NCBI RefSeq assembly: GCF_032854445.1
Contig: NC_088295.1
Coordinates: forward strand, 10,713,385-10,777,384
From: Liolophura sinensis
Taxonomy: Eukaryota > Mollusca > Polyplacophora > Chitonida > Chitonidae
Length of the DNA stretch: 64,000 nt
Direction: 5' to 3'
Positions within the stretch are counted from its first letter, which is position 1. Every line of letters begins with the position of its first letter. Positions 44,770 through 59,700 of the stretch are shown piece by piece. Made by a program: the position numbers and the translations under genes. Below the pieces are notes generated by a model that was given only the letters and a program-made list of their open reading frames with translations, was not told the origin of the DNA and did not search any database.

Positions 44770-47700
44770 AAAAGGTATATAGATCAAGTACCAGGTAATT
44801 GACTTTATCTCTCCCGTCGATAAGTTGACCAGAGGGTGTGGGTGAAAGATACACCTTTTTGCACAGGACGACCCATTCCCTTTTCGATTAACATAGTTTA
44901 GCGAAGATTCAATACATCCATGTGTATACCTACTGACTTAAACACTGTCAAAATGATAAATTAGATGTCTGTGTGTTTTCGTGGTTATTTCCAAAACAAA
45001 ACATCTCAGATATTTTATCGTTCTGATTTAGGATTGTTGTAACAACGTATGAAACATTCTATAACAATTTCCAGAGGTTATGATATATAGCTACTATTCA
45101 TACTTTTCGGGACGTTTATTAATACGGTTCACTTTGGCATCAAGAGTATTCGTTCATATATCGATCATAATTGAAATCACCAAATTTGTTTGTGTTTTAG
45201 TAATTTTGTCTTCTGTCGAAACTTTAAATTACTGTAGAATTAGGGTAAGATCGGGAAAACACATAAAAAGGAACTAAACACCGGCAAACGACTACAAAAT
45301 TAGCCAACGTGTGCAGGAATCGAACTCGTTACCTTACGGGTGTCAGTTCAATGATTTTAAGTCAGACCTAACTTTCCACTCAGCATAAATGGAAAAAATA
45401 TTTAGAATGGAATGTTTTTACATGCGATAAGTATCCGCAAGAAAGAATTACAAGGAAAAGCCGAAAAAAAGTTGTGCCATCTGGCTGCGTTGAAACTAAT
45501 TGAAAGGATGCACATTGTTTTCTCTTTTTCATTGGAGATTAACCCCATTATTCCTAAGACCTTGGTGTGTATTATTCGTTCTTCTACACCACGTTTTCAG
45601 TTTTATTATAAATGAATATTGGCTCATTTCTCAACATATATGTATAATGAAAGTAAATGGATGTGAAACAATACAACTGTGCAAGTGGCCTTGCATGTCT
45701 ATGGTTTTTTTTTTCGCGAGACCAGAATGGTCTGCAGACTTGGAGGAAGCGTTGAGGGCCCTCAATTGTCAGCTGTCTCACTTCCTCGCCGCTAATTTTC
45801 TCTAATCCTTAGACAAACTTCTGCGGGAACTCTCGGCGTTGTTTCTGTACTCCTCGAATCGTGGTCGCCAAGTGGAGCGAAATATGGGGATTTTCGACCG
45901 CTAATGCGCAAAAGTTCAACTTTAAAAATTGTCGTGTAATTGTGAGTTCATGCTGAAGGCGGCATGGGCTTGGTTTGATATGGCGTTAAGTGCACGTCCC
46001 GCCATGAGCGGGTAGGGGTACAGGCATTTCGCGTCCCCTCTCCACCGGCTAGCTACTCCACTGCAATGTTAAGTCCGACATGAAGATTAAGATATGTTAA
46101 CTCGATTTGGGAGTACTTTCATGTTGTTGGTCGTGAACAGAGCAAACTGGCACAGTTTAGATAGACGGGAAGAGTGAGCTGCAGCCCCAGTTCGTACCAA
46201 GCCGATTGCCCGGTTGACAGCACGCTTGGCCAGACGGGTGTGCCGTTCTAAATGTTGAAGGACGAAGGAAACATGTTGGCAATCTTGTTAACTTGACCCC
46301 TTCCTAGCAAATAACAATACAATATCCGTGGAAAGCATTCTTAATACGTGTAACATCTTTCCGTATGGCTAAGTAAGAGCCGTGATCATGGCGGACTGAC
46401 CGGGACTACGGTTTGGGATAGTTATGTACGGGCGTTGTTTCCTTCAACCTCAGCCTAAAAAGATTAAATGTACTAGACAATGTGCTCCGAAACCGCAATT
46501 CAAGGCTTTTCACTGCCGAAATGTGTGCTTAAATCTACTTCACACCGGTTATGACTTACCTGTAATTTGGTTGATTACAGCTGAGTTGTGCCCTCCCCTC
46601 AGGTAGATGTGACATTCCTGCCCGCCCACCCCAGATCAGCCGTGATTACATTACTCACTATCAACTTATTAGCATATATTAGCAAAATAACCTGGAACAA
46701 TGCTCACAAAAGTTTCAGTTAGCGTGTGTTTAACGTCGACACGTGACCTTTAAAGCGCTAAACTCATGTTAAGGGGAAACCACAAATATTGTTTATTTTT
46801 CTAAAGGTGTGAATACGGCACGATACGTTATATGACCGTTTACTTATGAGCTCGATTTGGCTCTTATTGTCCTTTGGGGCACTGATGTCAAATTTTTGAT
46901 AACACGAACTTTGCATAATTATCTTTGTTTACCACAAACATAGTTGACAAGGAGTGGTATCTGCCCCCATAATACTGAGATTTACTACTGAAATCGCAAA
47001 ATGATGTATAAATTGTATAAAGCAAGAGAAAACGCCACAATAACTCAAATCTCACTGCAACTCAAGAATGTTTTCCCCTTGTAGGGTCACATCGAGATAT
47101 ACTATACAGATACATGCATGGCATGGTATATCACAGATGCGATTATGAAGGTTGAACAGGTATTCAACTGCAGGTACACATTTTTGTATGAAATTAATGC
47201 TTATAGGCTTAAAAACAGCTGTTATTTGAGATACGTTGACGGTTGTGACATGTACTTCATTTGTGGGGTTACGCAGTCTTAATTTTTGATAAAGTAATCG
47301 TCTACAGTATTTCCTAAATTCTGAGCCTATTTAAAAGCCTTTGTTATTTGGAAGCGTAAAACTTACATCTTAGCTTGGTTTTTAACTTGTCCACATTGCC
47401 GAGTAAAGAAGTTGTGTTTGTTTTGTGGCCAAAAGTGACAGCGTCTGCGACAGAGGGTTTCTGTGCTATCCGCTAAAAGACACACACAGAAGCACGGGCC
47501 CATCTGGCTGCTGTGTGCTCGATCGATGGGACAGCCCTATCAAGTTTATCATATAAACACTGAAGGCAGTGACACAGCTCAGGTATTGTTATGCTGTGTA
47601 CGCGGCAGTGTTCCTTAATCCAGAGACCATACAAGGATTGTGTCACACAGTCATCCCAAGAATTTAAAAATAATGAGGCCAACCTAAAGTTGTATTTACC

Positions 47701-48030
47701 TTTCGGATGCATCTTTCTCTAAAACGACATTAATGAAGCTCCAGGTCCTCGCCTTCTCTACTTTAGAATTCTAACTTGATGGCTATCAAAATATTTTCAT
47801 GCGCATTTCTAATGCCTTAAGTCATGTAGATGCTGAATATCTTCATGTTAAATTCTAACACTTTATAGGAGGTGACTATTTACGCAAATAATCTATTACT
47901 TGTTGCAATCTCATATGCTATATTCACCGAGTCTCTATACGATTGTATTAGCTATCATATAATCGATTCAGTATAACAATATCTGCAATATGATGGGACT
48001 TGCAATTGCAATGAAGTCCCTAAGTCATAC
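44770..48030. other. Non-coding, largely unique stretch
   Basis: Contains a reverse tRNA-like fragment near 45305-45365 (B-box-like GTTCGATTCC on the minus strand). No exon is supported. Confidence 0.35.
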
Positions 48031-48034
48031 ACTA

Positions 48035-48150
48035 GTTTAGGCTGTATACTGTCTTAGGCTGTGTACCGTTTTAGGTTGTGTACCGTATTAGGCTGTGTTC
48101 TGTTTTAGGCTGTGTACCGTTTTAGGCTGTATACTGTTTTAGGCTGTTGT
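48035..48150. repeat. About 20-bp tandem repeat TTTTAGGCTGTGTACCG
   Basis: Six units of TTAGGCTGT(G/A)TACYGTT with small variations. Confidence 0.85.
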
Positions 48151-48154
48151 TATT

Positions 48155-51100
48155 ATGTATGTATGTTAGGATGTATGTTATTAATTGTTTTACAAGTGTG
48201 TGCGTTCAAAAATATATTCAGTCTATGTATAATTATGCCTCGATAAATGTAGTATATATATCTTTGGTCGAAAAAAATTACGAACAGTCTGTACAGTTAG
48301 ACGACAGAGAAGCAACATCTGAAGTTTGTGGCACTTGATTGTACCAGGTGTTAGGCACACACTGAGGAAACCACTCAACTGTGAAAATAAATTGCAGTAC
48401 ATGGCAACTTGCAGTATTCATAATGTATCCCTATGTCAAAACCATAAATCGGCTGTAAACCTTGAAAATCCAATCTGTGTTGTAGGATTATTTTAGCGAG
48501 CGAATGACAGTAAAAAGCAGCCACCAGCTGATGAATTCTAAAAACATTTTTTTTGCTTAAACGCATCTTAAAAGACTAATAGCGGTGTAAACTGATACGA
48601 GTCTACTGAACCACTGCGCACTACCCTGACCTCCCAATCAGATGCCCTAAGGACAATTGCATTGGTAATCTTAGTTAGACAAGCGCTTACATTTGCTGAA
48701 CAGATTCGAGAGTGAAAATGTGGACAGTACAATGTTTTTCCTGACAAAGCATTTCTCCAAAGGCATCGAACTGTTTGTGGCAATCTATCCAAAACAATTA
48801 TGAAGCATTTTTTAATATAATTTTATTAACTAGACATTTTTTTCTAAATTTTCTCAGATGGATTTTAATTGCTTTTGTGCCAGATCGTCTTTTGTAATAA
48901 TTGAGGACACACCTTATACAATAGACCAGTCGTACATTAGCGTCCACCTAAAAAGTCAACAAATTTTCTTCAAGACAATGAAGAATGTGACTTGTACTTT
49001 AGCGCACTGACTTCTGGGATATATTTCTATCTAAGTTTGGTTCCGGAAATGTTGATACAAGGAAGAATAACTTAGTAGCATTAGTATGTCAGTAATTTTA
49101 TAAGTTTTATATATTAGTAGACATGCATAATGGTTATATTAAAGAAGTGTCATAAAGCGCTGACATTTGCCTTGCTATATTATATTGATATTTGGGCGAT
49201 GAGTGCCAGAAATCTGTGAAATTTTCGTATAGGATAAAATAGCGTGAAGTGTCACAATGGCATGGTTTGGTAGCCATGGGGCTATTTATAACATGTGATA
49301 TTAGCATACGCATGGGTCATCTTGTGTAAGTTTACCTTCGCGTAGCCATGGAATTTGGCTGCACGACGGAGTCCGTGCCCACACTCCCGCTCGGCCAGTC
49401 CGTTTTCCACCTGATGTTGATGTGTTTAGTTTGTTTGGCATTTTGGATAAAAACTAAGCAGAGAAAACTGGAGTCTGGGCTATAACAGGCCATAGAAAAG
49501 ACACAGTGTTAGCACAAACTTGTCCAAGTGTCAAATTTGGCTTAGGGCGGGACAGGGAGGACTCCACCACAGATTTGCCGCCAAAATCACGTTCGTCAGA
49601 CCCTGTGTTGCAGACTTGTTAGGTACGGAAACTGCCGAGCGTCGACGGAGATAGGCCCAGTCACTTGGCATTGTTTGCTGTTTGCACACTGCGTTAAAAT
49701 TTATTGTAAACTTTCACGAAAGTTTGTGCTGTGGACAAGTCTTCGGCTTGGGTAGCCTATAGTATAACAAGCTAGATCTATTCAACACGTCGTAATCTAA
49801 AGCGTTTCAAAATGTTTCTCTTCCAAGTGATAGGCTACTTAATTTTAAAACTAAAACGGTCTTAGTGGTTAAATGCCTGTGTAAATGGGTTTGTCAGGGA
49901 ACGGTTTAGAAGCTGAGTGTACTTGAGTAACTGTGTGTCCACGGACGGACTGCCGACGCCTTAACCCCGGCAGTACCAACACATCGACGCGTCAACAACT
50001 GTCATCTGGGATCCTGGTTGTTTATCCTGGTCTGTAGTGATGTCGTTTTGACCATACCTGGCCGTCCTCACAGGTAACAAGTGTGACGGGTGAGCCAGGC
50101 GGTGGCCGGTGACGAGTGGAAGGGATGACCAAGGTCTTAAACACTCGCCTCTTAAACATGTTTGCCTGTATAACAGTTTAGTTTGATACCCGAGCTGTGT
50201 TAACACGGACCTCTTGGCGAGCTAATCCTTCTGCATGTTCACTAAGCAGTGCTGTAGGCATAGGATCATCGGTACTACTAGTTCGGACCTTCTCTGGCTG
50301 GGGCCAGGGTCTCCCGTCTGATTGACACGTCCCGTCCTCCTCCGGCAGAGACACAGACTGGGACGCTGGTCACTGGGCCACTTACTCTATAGCTCCTGTG
50401 ACATGTCTGCATAGCGGAGGGGTAACTGTTGGCTGACACATCACAGATACATCTTACCCTACTCAACTTAACTGTAGCCTTAGCTTAGCTACCGGTCTCA
50501 CAACAGCAGAGCAAGACGACAACTGCACAAGTCAAAGGTAGGGGTTACCTGAGATGCTAATTGGCTCCGTTTGCTGGGGATTCATTACTTTTATAATGAT
50601 AGACTGTTGCCTTCCATGAAATCGTCGGCAGATGAAATGTTTGGCATATGAGCGTTTGAATTCGAATGATTTTTTCCCTTAGTTGGTTCAAATTTACATT
50701 TTTGGAAATAGCTTGCTTTTGTAAATTTGCGGTCTGTCCAGCAAAACATTAGGCCTGAGTGAAATAGTTGCCTGATGGCGCCAAATTCATGTTGGACATA
50801 TTGAAGTTTTGCGAACAATGCCATCTATAAGTCAGGTGGAATTCATTGACGAAACTCTACATTTTAAACCCATAATTTAGCTGACTAATGAAATATCTGA
50901 ACTGATTTTCCGAAGGTACAGCTACGCCTACAGTTTGCGTTATAAAATTTATTTGTTGTTGTCACCGTTTATTGTCATTTAAAATAATTCAACAACAACC
51001 TTTCCCGGAAGTACAGGTATTTGTGGATCAGGATTGACGTCACCTGAAAACAGAACCATTTATTTGCATATTTCTCTTTATTGAAATGTCCGATCATCAT

Positions 51101-54100
51101 TATAATTGTTAATCAAATTTTCAAGATCAAGTTTGGCGGATATTTTTGGGCCCCATGGACATAAGCGTGAAAAGTACTATCATTACTCATGTATACACAA
51201 TTGTATAGATTATTTGTTCTAATTGACACTCAAATGTCCCAAAAAGTTTATCCTCCCAGGGCACCGAAGGCCTACAGTCGTTTAATATTTTTGTTCAAGA
51301 TAGTATCTGTAATATAGCATGTATTAGAATATGTTTTGACAGAAAACATATTTTATAAATATACTGCGTAATTAAGCATTTCACATTCAGGTATTGTGTC
51401 AATCATTTGGCTGTTTGTATATTCTCAGAATCTCTAGTTTGAAACCTAAGGTTACCTAGACGACTAAAAGGCGGTTTATGGCGGACATAATCCGATAGTA
51501 TCTAATTTATCATAAAATCTCGATTTGTACTAGATATCTGTTCAAGGCTATGTGTATTTATGTAGATTTATATTTTTGATTTTAAAAGTTCTTGGAGTAG
51601 AATAAAAGGCCTTGAGTTATATCTCATTTAGCTTTAGACGTACGGAAATTAATTGTTTTAAATTTCAGTCATAATAATAAATTTACTTGACACAATATGC
51701 AGTGTTCTCCACTTAATTATTTTTGTTTCTCCGACGTATGTAGTGATACCCTGAACCTTAATATATGCACAATGCTGATTCTCTAAATAAATATATTTAT
51801 AGTGTAGTATGTATTGCATGATAAAAATATGACTTCAAAATATGAACAAAATGATTTTTAATAATAATTTGTTTCTCTCTAAAACTCTTTTTTGACGGCA
51901 GATTTTTGAATCTGAACACAGCTATTGTATGCACACTTGTGTGAAAACTATGCCGAGGGAATCTAACCGATATTAAACTGATTTTGGAAATCCTTCCCCT
52001 GTGGTGCTTGCTGAGTTTATCAAACTGAAATATGTCCATTTTTCTGCAGTCTGGAAAACTATCTATGGATAACAGTGATAACGTTACATGTATATATGTG
52101 CTCTAAATATACACTCTTCGTGTAACGGCATTTTGTTATGCAATTATTTTGTAAATTAAAATTCATCAGAGTTAGATCCAATGCAATAGGGTTATATAAC
52201 GGGAAAATTATAAATCATTGAGTTATATGTGTGGAAACATATAATTAATGACATTAGAAAGATACGGATATGTGTATGCTTACTGGAGTGAAGAAGTATA
52301 TTTGGAACATACGTAAACAGTGAGTTTCGTGCATACTTTTCAAATATCCGTTAACGATGTTTTAGTGTGGATTTATCGATGGGAATGAAGAGCTGAATGC
52401 GGGAGGAGAAAACTGTTTAATGGTTATTAGGATCAATTAGCCACTGTCACGAAATGATTTATCGAAGCCCGAGCTAACGGTCATATACGAGCGGTATCTA
52501 TATAAAGCCCGCCGTGACATGAGTAGAAGGGTTAAGGGAATAAAGGGGAAGACCTAAGTCAACCGCTAAGCCTTTTGTCAGCTAGGCTATTTACTTATAC
52601 GGGATTTCACTGTTATTATGTAATTGCGGTGGGCGCTTTATCTTTTCTAATATTATTAAACAAGATAATACCAAAATTATTACCCGGTCCTATGGTTTCA
52701 ACTATTGTTAAACTGGCGATTTAGAGACTTCATACACATGCGGGTTAAGTCAAGCGGAAGTTGGCTGTCCGATGTGGTCATGTTTTGACGCGCTGAACAC
52801 AGGTACTTACCTGGACGCTGACATGCCTGGCGTTATTACGCACGCGTTTACGCAATTTTCATTTCTTTCAGTTCATGGGACTGAGTCATACGTTATTAAT
52901 CTTTGAAAGTCAACTAAAAAACCCTGTATGAACACCAGCGTACATCAACCTACACAAGCGTACTCCTGTTAAAAAGAAATACTTCACGAAAACCCCAATG
53001 TTATGTTATAGTTTTCCTTAGGAAGTCTTACGTTAAGATATCAATCTATTTTAAACGGCCAATTTTCAAGAACAATCATTAAATCGACTTAATGAAATTA
53101 AACATTGCATTAAATGTCCCGTTGAAAATATTGCTAACTGTGTTAGTCAAAAATGTTATTATATAAAGTATGAATAAAAGAAAAAGAAAAATTTTACTGA
53201 ATTTGCCAGCTTCGAGCATTAGTTTAACTTCAGTCCATACTCTTTTGAAAGAGAACGCGCTTTTTTGTGAGGTAATGGGTCGATTTTACGAAATGACTTA
53301 TCGGCAGACTTTTTGATCAACATTAGTATCATTACCGGAGGAATAATGAAAATAGTTCATTTACGTATGGGCTGGGCACCATATATATAGGCTGTAACGT
53401 TGTCAAAATCGCGCTATTAATTCACATTTGATTGTCTTGATGTCTATGGTGATCGTTAACGTTAACGTTATCCAGCCAATACACTTTAATATGTATGTAA
53501 ACACTTGGACTGCCCATAGGTTGGAAAAAGAACCATATGCTGTTACAAGTTCGATGTGCAGTTTTGTGCAGAGGAGCACAGAGAGTAATGGCGTCTTCAT
53601 TTGTGCCGTCTTGTAGATTATAGTGTCACAATTAACCGATCAAACTCAACAAATATACACACTACTCTTGGGCGGTCTGTTTTGACGAAAAAGTGTTGTT
53701 AAAGTTGTAAGGGAAACAGGATCTATCTGGCTTGGTGTTAACACTTTAATTAAAGATCTTATTATCAGTGTAAGTACCGGCATAGCTTTGCTAATGCGAA
53801 GTCAAACAGGTCGTTGAATGTCAAGGGGTCATTTGGAGAAACGCCGTCCCCATATCCTCAGCCATGTTCTGTCTATTTCTACAATAGAAACGGAGCTCCT
53901 CCGATTACAACTGTCTTGAAAATACGAACGCCTTCTGATTTTAGTCCAGTACCTTAACTTGGGTTACTGTATTTATTTATTTGATTGGTGTTTTACGCCA
54001 TACTCACGAATATTTCACTTACACAACGTTGTGCATGTAATATCATTTTTTTTGGGGGGGGGGGGGCAGGGATGGTACTGTATAAAACTGTATAAACATC

Positions 54101-56700
54101 ATTGTCGAAATACAGCAGGTAAAAAGAAATTTCAGAACTTCTCAATTTGAGATACTTCCATTTGACTAAACATTTAAAGGTATGTAGGAGGATAAGATTT
54201 TTTGTACCAGATGTTGTTGTTTATTGCACAACATCATGTTTCGTACCATCATACGTGTATAAACTACAAATATGCCGGAGCGTGACCACAAGATAGACGG
54301 TCTAGTATGCCTTTGAAACTGCAAAATTTTGTGGAATTTACTTTTGATTATTTTTTCACATTTCTTGCTGTGGAAAATGTGATGAATGGGAAACACCCAT
54401 GAGCTCGTTTAAAAAACAACATCGCCGATGAAGATGTTAAGAAATTATTATTCTAACCAGTTCACAATGACAGGCAAATTTTCCAGTAACTCAGCCTGAA
54501 ATAATAAGAGCGTAATGAGTGGTGCGAATTTAATCCAAGTACTTTTTAACTGAACACACACTTTTACAAAAGTCCTTGCACAAAATATGCGGTGAATAGC
54601 GCAGAAACATCTTAAGATAATCGAGGGATCTGATTGCAAAGTAAATTGGCCGTTCAATTGTGGGCTAATACCATCACCCTGTTAGGAGCTCATTATAGGC
54701 GGGCCGTTTTCCCACGAATGTTTCATCTAGGGTAGTGTTTTCATACCTCCATGCTCGGAGAGCTATGTGATCCCTCCCGTCAATAGCGCGCCGATTACAA
54801 TAATAGTAAATGAATAGAGCTGAGTGGGCTGGTGAGGGACGTTGGAGAGACGGGTCGTGCAGTCAACAAGCCCACGTCTGCGCTATCTCACAACATATAG
54901 ACGGGCGACGAAATTTAAGCTTGTCTTAGGTCTAATCAATGCATCTCTGAGCTAGGCACGTGAATGCATTTATGAATAATCAGTCGTTCCAAACAAAGCA
55001 TGGGTCTAGCGTGTGCCCCATCTCTTAATGCCAAAGTCTCGCAGAATAGTAACACCTTTTAAAATAGATTATGACCAGCAGAAGGCTGCTTATGGGATTT
55101 TCAAAACACATTTTTTTCACTGAGGAAATCACGTACTTGCAGTCTTGAGTGATATTTAATAGGCGAAATCTGATATCGGTAGATCTCGGCGTGTGGTACT
55201 AGGCCGTATTCTTAACAAGCAACAAGTTTATTTAGCCAGGACAATTATTACTGGCAGCGGATTCTCGCCAAAACATTAATGTGCACAGGCTGACATTTTG
55301 TCTGCTAATAATATTTCCTTATGTTTAATCGAAAGAATTTGACAGTGGCTGGAAATGACTGTCGTCTGCTCCGGTGAATAGAGACACTATGAAGTCTGAC
55401 ATGTGGCCCGTCCAAGGGGCAACCAGGATCAATTTACTCTTGGGATAATGTCTTTATCAAAGTGCCTGCCTTCTCTTTTCTCAGTGCCATCTTATCGGAT
55501 CCTAATGACATTTAATAAATATCGGCCAGTCGATTTTTGCAATAAGTCAGTATTTTCTTACAATACGTGTCAGAGCTGCGGGGAACGACGCCATGTTATC
55601 GCCTTCAATCAAACAGGATAATGTGAATCTGAAATGAGGTCCAAGTGATTCGGATAGACTTCGATTACACCCCTTGGACCGCGCTGAAAGCTGTTAGGTA
55701 AACTTTGTTTGCATGCTGGACAAGAGGTCGACGCTATAACCCCGTCATTATTGATCATCCTGTGGCCGAAACTTTGACAACTTACAGCCAGACTAAGTCG
55801 TATACAATCAAACCGACTCGGAATGGCGACAAATACCAGACCCCTGCCTTGCATCACGATGGGATAATGTATCAAGTCACGTGACCCATGAAATGGCGCG
55901 TGTTGTTTGGCGTTAAGCTGGACAAATTATCTTCGACAAAAAAATGTCAAGCTACTCCTCATGATCAATAAATCGTGAAGCCCATACTCCGAATTTTGAT
56001 TTTTAAAAAATAATTTGCAAAAACATCACGCAAACTGGGTTGCAATGTAAACCCCGATGTTATCATGTGACTGTTTCTCCAGATGAAATCCGCTGTGGTA
56101 AAGCGATTATAGACTAACCGCGGGCACTCATTTACAAATGCACAGATTTACAGACACTTAAAACATTAAACTGGCGTTTGTACAGCGTAGGAAGATTAAA
56201 TATACAGCCAGCTGTGATAAATCTTAGGTCATGGCTGGAAGCCCCACTGGTCGGATAACAACTAGTGCGCCTCATATCGATATTACAACTGCACTTATTG
56301 AAAAACAGCTGAATTTTAGGCACGTAACAGCCACTGCTGTATTGTGCAAATCTCCCTGTTAAAGGATTATATCTTTTTCTCTCACATTGTCAACTAGACT
56401 TAAAACATTATAACCAACAATGAGAAAATATTGCTAGGAATTTAACTTTTACAAAGTAGAATTTCCCGGTAAATTTTGATCACAAGCTTTGTGCTATGAG
56501 TTCAACAAGTCAACAACTTCGATTCTTACTAAGGTCCGATAGATCCACACTAGAGATAGGTTTGTCATTTATTCATCAGTAATGGGTCAACATCGTTGAC
56601 TTCTAAAAGGAATCTCTTTGCCGTGGGTTTAGACCTAGCATCAAGTAGTATTTTGTAGATTCTCTATTTCAGAGGCTATAATAGTTAGCTTCTCATTTTA
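48155..56700. other. Upstream region of Dmbx
   Basis: 8.5 kb with few repeats and no coding exon that I can support. A GC-richer stretch at about 49.3-50.56 kb ends in CAAAG|GTAGGG, which could be a 5' untranslated exon and donor for Dmbx, but nothing in the sequence proves it. Only one SINE fragment (53960-54030) and a poly-G tract are present, fewer repeats than elsewhere, which would fit regulatory DNA. Confidence 0.35.
53960..54030 (-). repeat. SINE 3'-end fragment, family 2, reverse
   Basis: 'TTTATTTGATTGGTGTTTTACGCC' type end and 'ATACTCACGAATATTTCACTTA'. A poly-T/poly-G run (to 54066) follows soon after. Confidence 0.85.
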
Positions 56701-56719
56701 GGTACCTGGACTGGACAAG

Positions 56720-59700
56720 ATGCAGAACTACGCCCCATTCTCTATGTCACACCACCCATCTGTGACTTCCATTGGAGGATTGCACCCTACGGGAAGTTTG
56801 CCCGTACCCCCTTTCGCCAATGTTCCTGGCAACTTCCAAGGCCTATCACAAGGCTACAGCCCATCCTTCCAGGCTCTAACTTTGGCCGAGAGACTGGCAG
56901 GTGGGTTGTTTTTGTCTAAGTATTCAAGTAAGTATATCCAAATGACAATCTTGTAATGTACTATACGGAGAACTGTGCTAGAACTGGACAATAACTCTTG
57001 CGGTAGACATTTAAATTATCGGTTTACTGTTCTTTCAAAATTTTTGTAGTTATTGAAATGAAGTCTTGCTCACTTATAAAAAATTATTCTCAACTTCCGT
57101 TTATTTTCGCTTAGCTAGGGATACAACTTTTTAAAAATAATTTTCAATTTATTTCTGGATTTAGATTTCGGAAAATGTTCGAAAAGCCTTCTTAAAATCG
57201 TAAACCATTAACGTTCTAGAATGGATAATTTCATAGAGGATGTTTAATGTGTTTTAAATGTTTCTGCTATTGTATGTATTAGTTTACACAATATTGTATA
57301 TCTTTATGATTCTGTATTTTTTACAGACATTATTTTGGAAGCGAGGTACGGTTCTCACCGGAAGCAGCGACGGAGCAGGACGGCATTTACAAACCAGCAG
57401 CTGGCAGCGTTGGAGAAAACATTCGCTAAAACACATTACCCGGATGTAGTGATGAGAGAGAGGCTGGCCATGATGACGAATTTACCGGAGGCCAGGATTC
57501 AGGTAATTACTACAAATATCTGAATAAATCTACCTGAACTGACATGGTTTTGGTTTATTTTAAAGAAGGAAGAGAGCCAGTTACTATGGTTCTTGTATAT
57601 ATAACTTTATTTCTGACAGTAGGCCCTTTACCACTAAGGTGGTGTGTTTGAAAAGAGCTCTCGCTGATTCGGATGCGGCCAAAAATCATAAGGTTTATCA
57701 GATGCAATGGATTATTTCAGGCTCTCCTGTTCACAATCAACCCATGACAGCCACGATATCTTTGAAAAATTCTTGAGGACGAGGTTAAAAGATCAAGTAA
57801 AACAAAAAATAAATGTGGAAAAAAAAATAACTCTACCAACATTGTCCCAAAGATCAAAGGCCAAAGTCTTCTTGTAACAAAGGTAAAAGTGATACCTCTA
57901 GTGTTACCAAACTATTTGTGGTGGCTTAGAGGGCGTTTGTGAAAATACCAGAATATTGGAAATCGATGTCTGGTCTTTACATAATTTGTTGGAAATTTGC
58001 GAAAAGAAAATTTTGAAGTAGTTTGTATTGTAATTATTGTTCATTAGCCATAATAGTATAATGATTGTCGATTCATAATACATTAGTTAATTTTAGCTTA
58101 ACTTACGCACCATTGCTTCCCGCACTGAATTGTCTGATTAGTTAAAGTGCCACTTATACTTTCCTTGAAAGCGAAGCTATACTTATACAAATTATGCGTC
58201 ACTGGAAAGACCATGGGAAACTGTACTCGAAACTGTCTTTACTTATATTCTGTAGATTTATTTTGGATTAAATCAAACTGCTATTTTGTTAAAAAAATAG
58301 AAAGAAATAAAGGTATAATTTTTAAGATGGACTGTGATATTTTTTTCTGTTGACGCTTACCTATTTTTGAAGTAATCTGTCATTTAAAGAGCATTAAGAA
58401 AGCTGAACATATTATAGAATTATTTATCATTATTCGTTAGAAAAAACGTCTCTTTTGATTGCGGTAAGATTAACTATTCATCCGATGATTTTAACCTGCA
58501 ACTATGTATGTAGTTACATAGCTGTCTCTTTTGCCAAAAAAAAAAACTGTTCAGAGGTAAAACATTGTCTTCATTTTAGGTTTGGTTTAAAAATCGTAGA
58601 GCTAAATTCAGGAAGAAGCAGAAAGCAATCAAGCAAAAACACAAGGATCAACCTGACGAAAACGACACAATTACACGCGATGAGGATTGCTTGGAAAAAA
58701 ATTGCGAATCTCGCTCGGCGTGTGCGGACGACAAATCCCTACCCCCAGCGGACACATCAATCACTTCGACAGGGGAGGATGCTGAAGACGACAACCACTC
58801 GCTTTCCTGTAGCGGCGACGACGAGGAGGACAAAATACTGAGCGTAGATGAGATGACCGATGATGATGAAGAGGACGTCAATGTTGACGATGACAACATC
58901 AATGATGACACGACTAGAGAAAGTCTTTTATTCAGTCGTATGGATCATCGTGGGGGAAGCGTGCCACGTAAGTTTAATGATGAACATTTTGTTACATTAA
59001 CTGAAATTTTATTTATGCCTTGACCATCATAAAAATACGCTTTAAATTTCTTCTCGTCCGGTTTGATCTCAAAAAAAAAATTCCCTTGATTTAAAGTTCA
59101 GTAACTATGAACATCGCCGCTAGCTTTTAGATGATATAGTCATTACATACATGGTTAAGTCATTACTGGTGTTTATCACGTTTAATACCGTATCATATCT
59201 GAAATGGGCAATCGATAGGGAAATGTGTTGTTGAAAATATGATGCCGATGTGAAAGCAGTTAATGAATTCCTCTTTACAGGTGATCCTCCCCGCTCCAGT
59301 ACACCCGTAGATCAGAGAGGCTTTGGTCCCCGTGAGGTACGGGAAGGAAGGAAGGAGACTGAGGAAAGGCCAGCAACTCCTCTGAGCCCAGTCACCCCTG
59401 TGTCCTCTCCGGAACTCCCCCAGAAAACAGGCGTGTCACCCGTCACATCACGGCATAACATCACCAGTATAGATACCATCCTGGGAAACGCTCATAAAGG
59501 TACAATGATGTACCCTGATGCTTCACGTTACAGTTTTACTCCATATACATGGGTGGCAACATTCAAATTCAGTGTAAATGTCTTTTATCTCTATAATAAT
59601 TACCCGACTGTAATCATAGTAGTACATTACTCTGTTGGAGAGTAACGGTTTTATAATTTTCATGATTAGGTGTGCTAGTTTTAGGTCAGAATAATCCACG

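Noticed and set aside
58648-58911. Ser/Leu-rich minus-strand frame of 87 codons
   Set aside because: It is the antisense of the acidic stretch of Dmbx exon 3.
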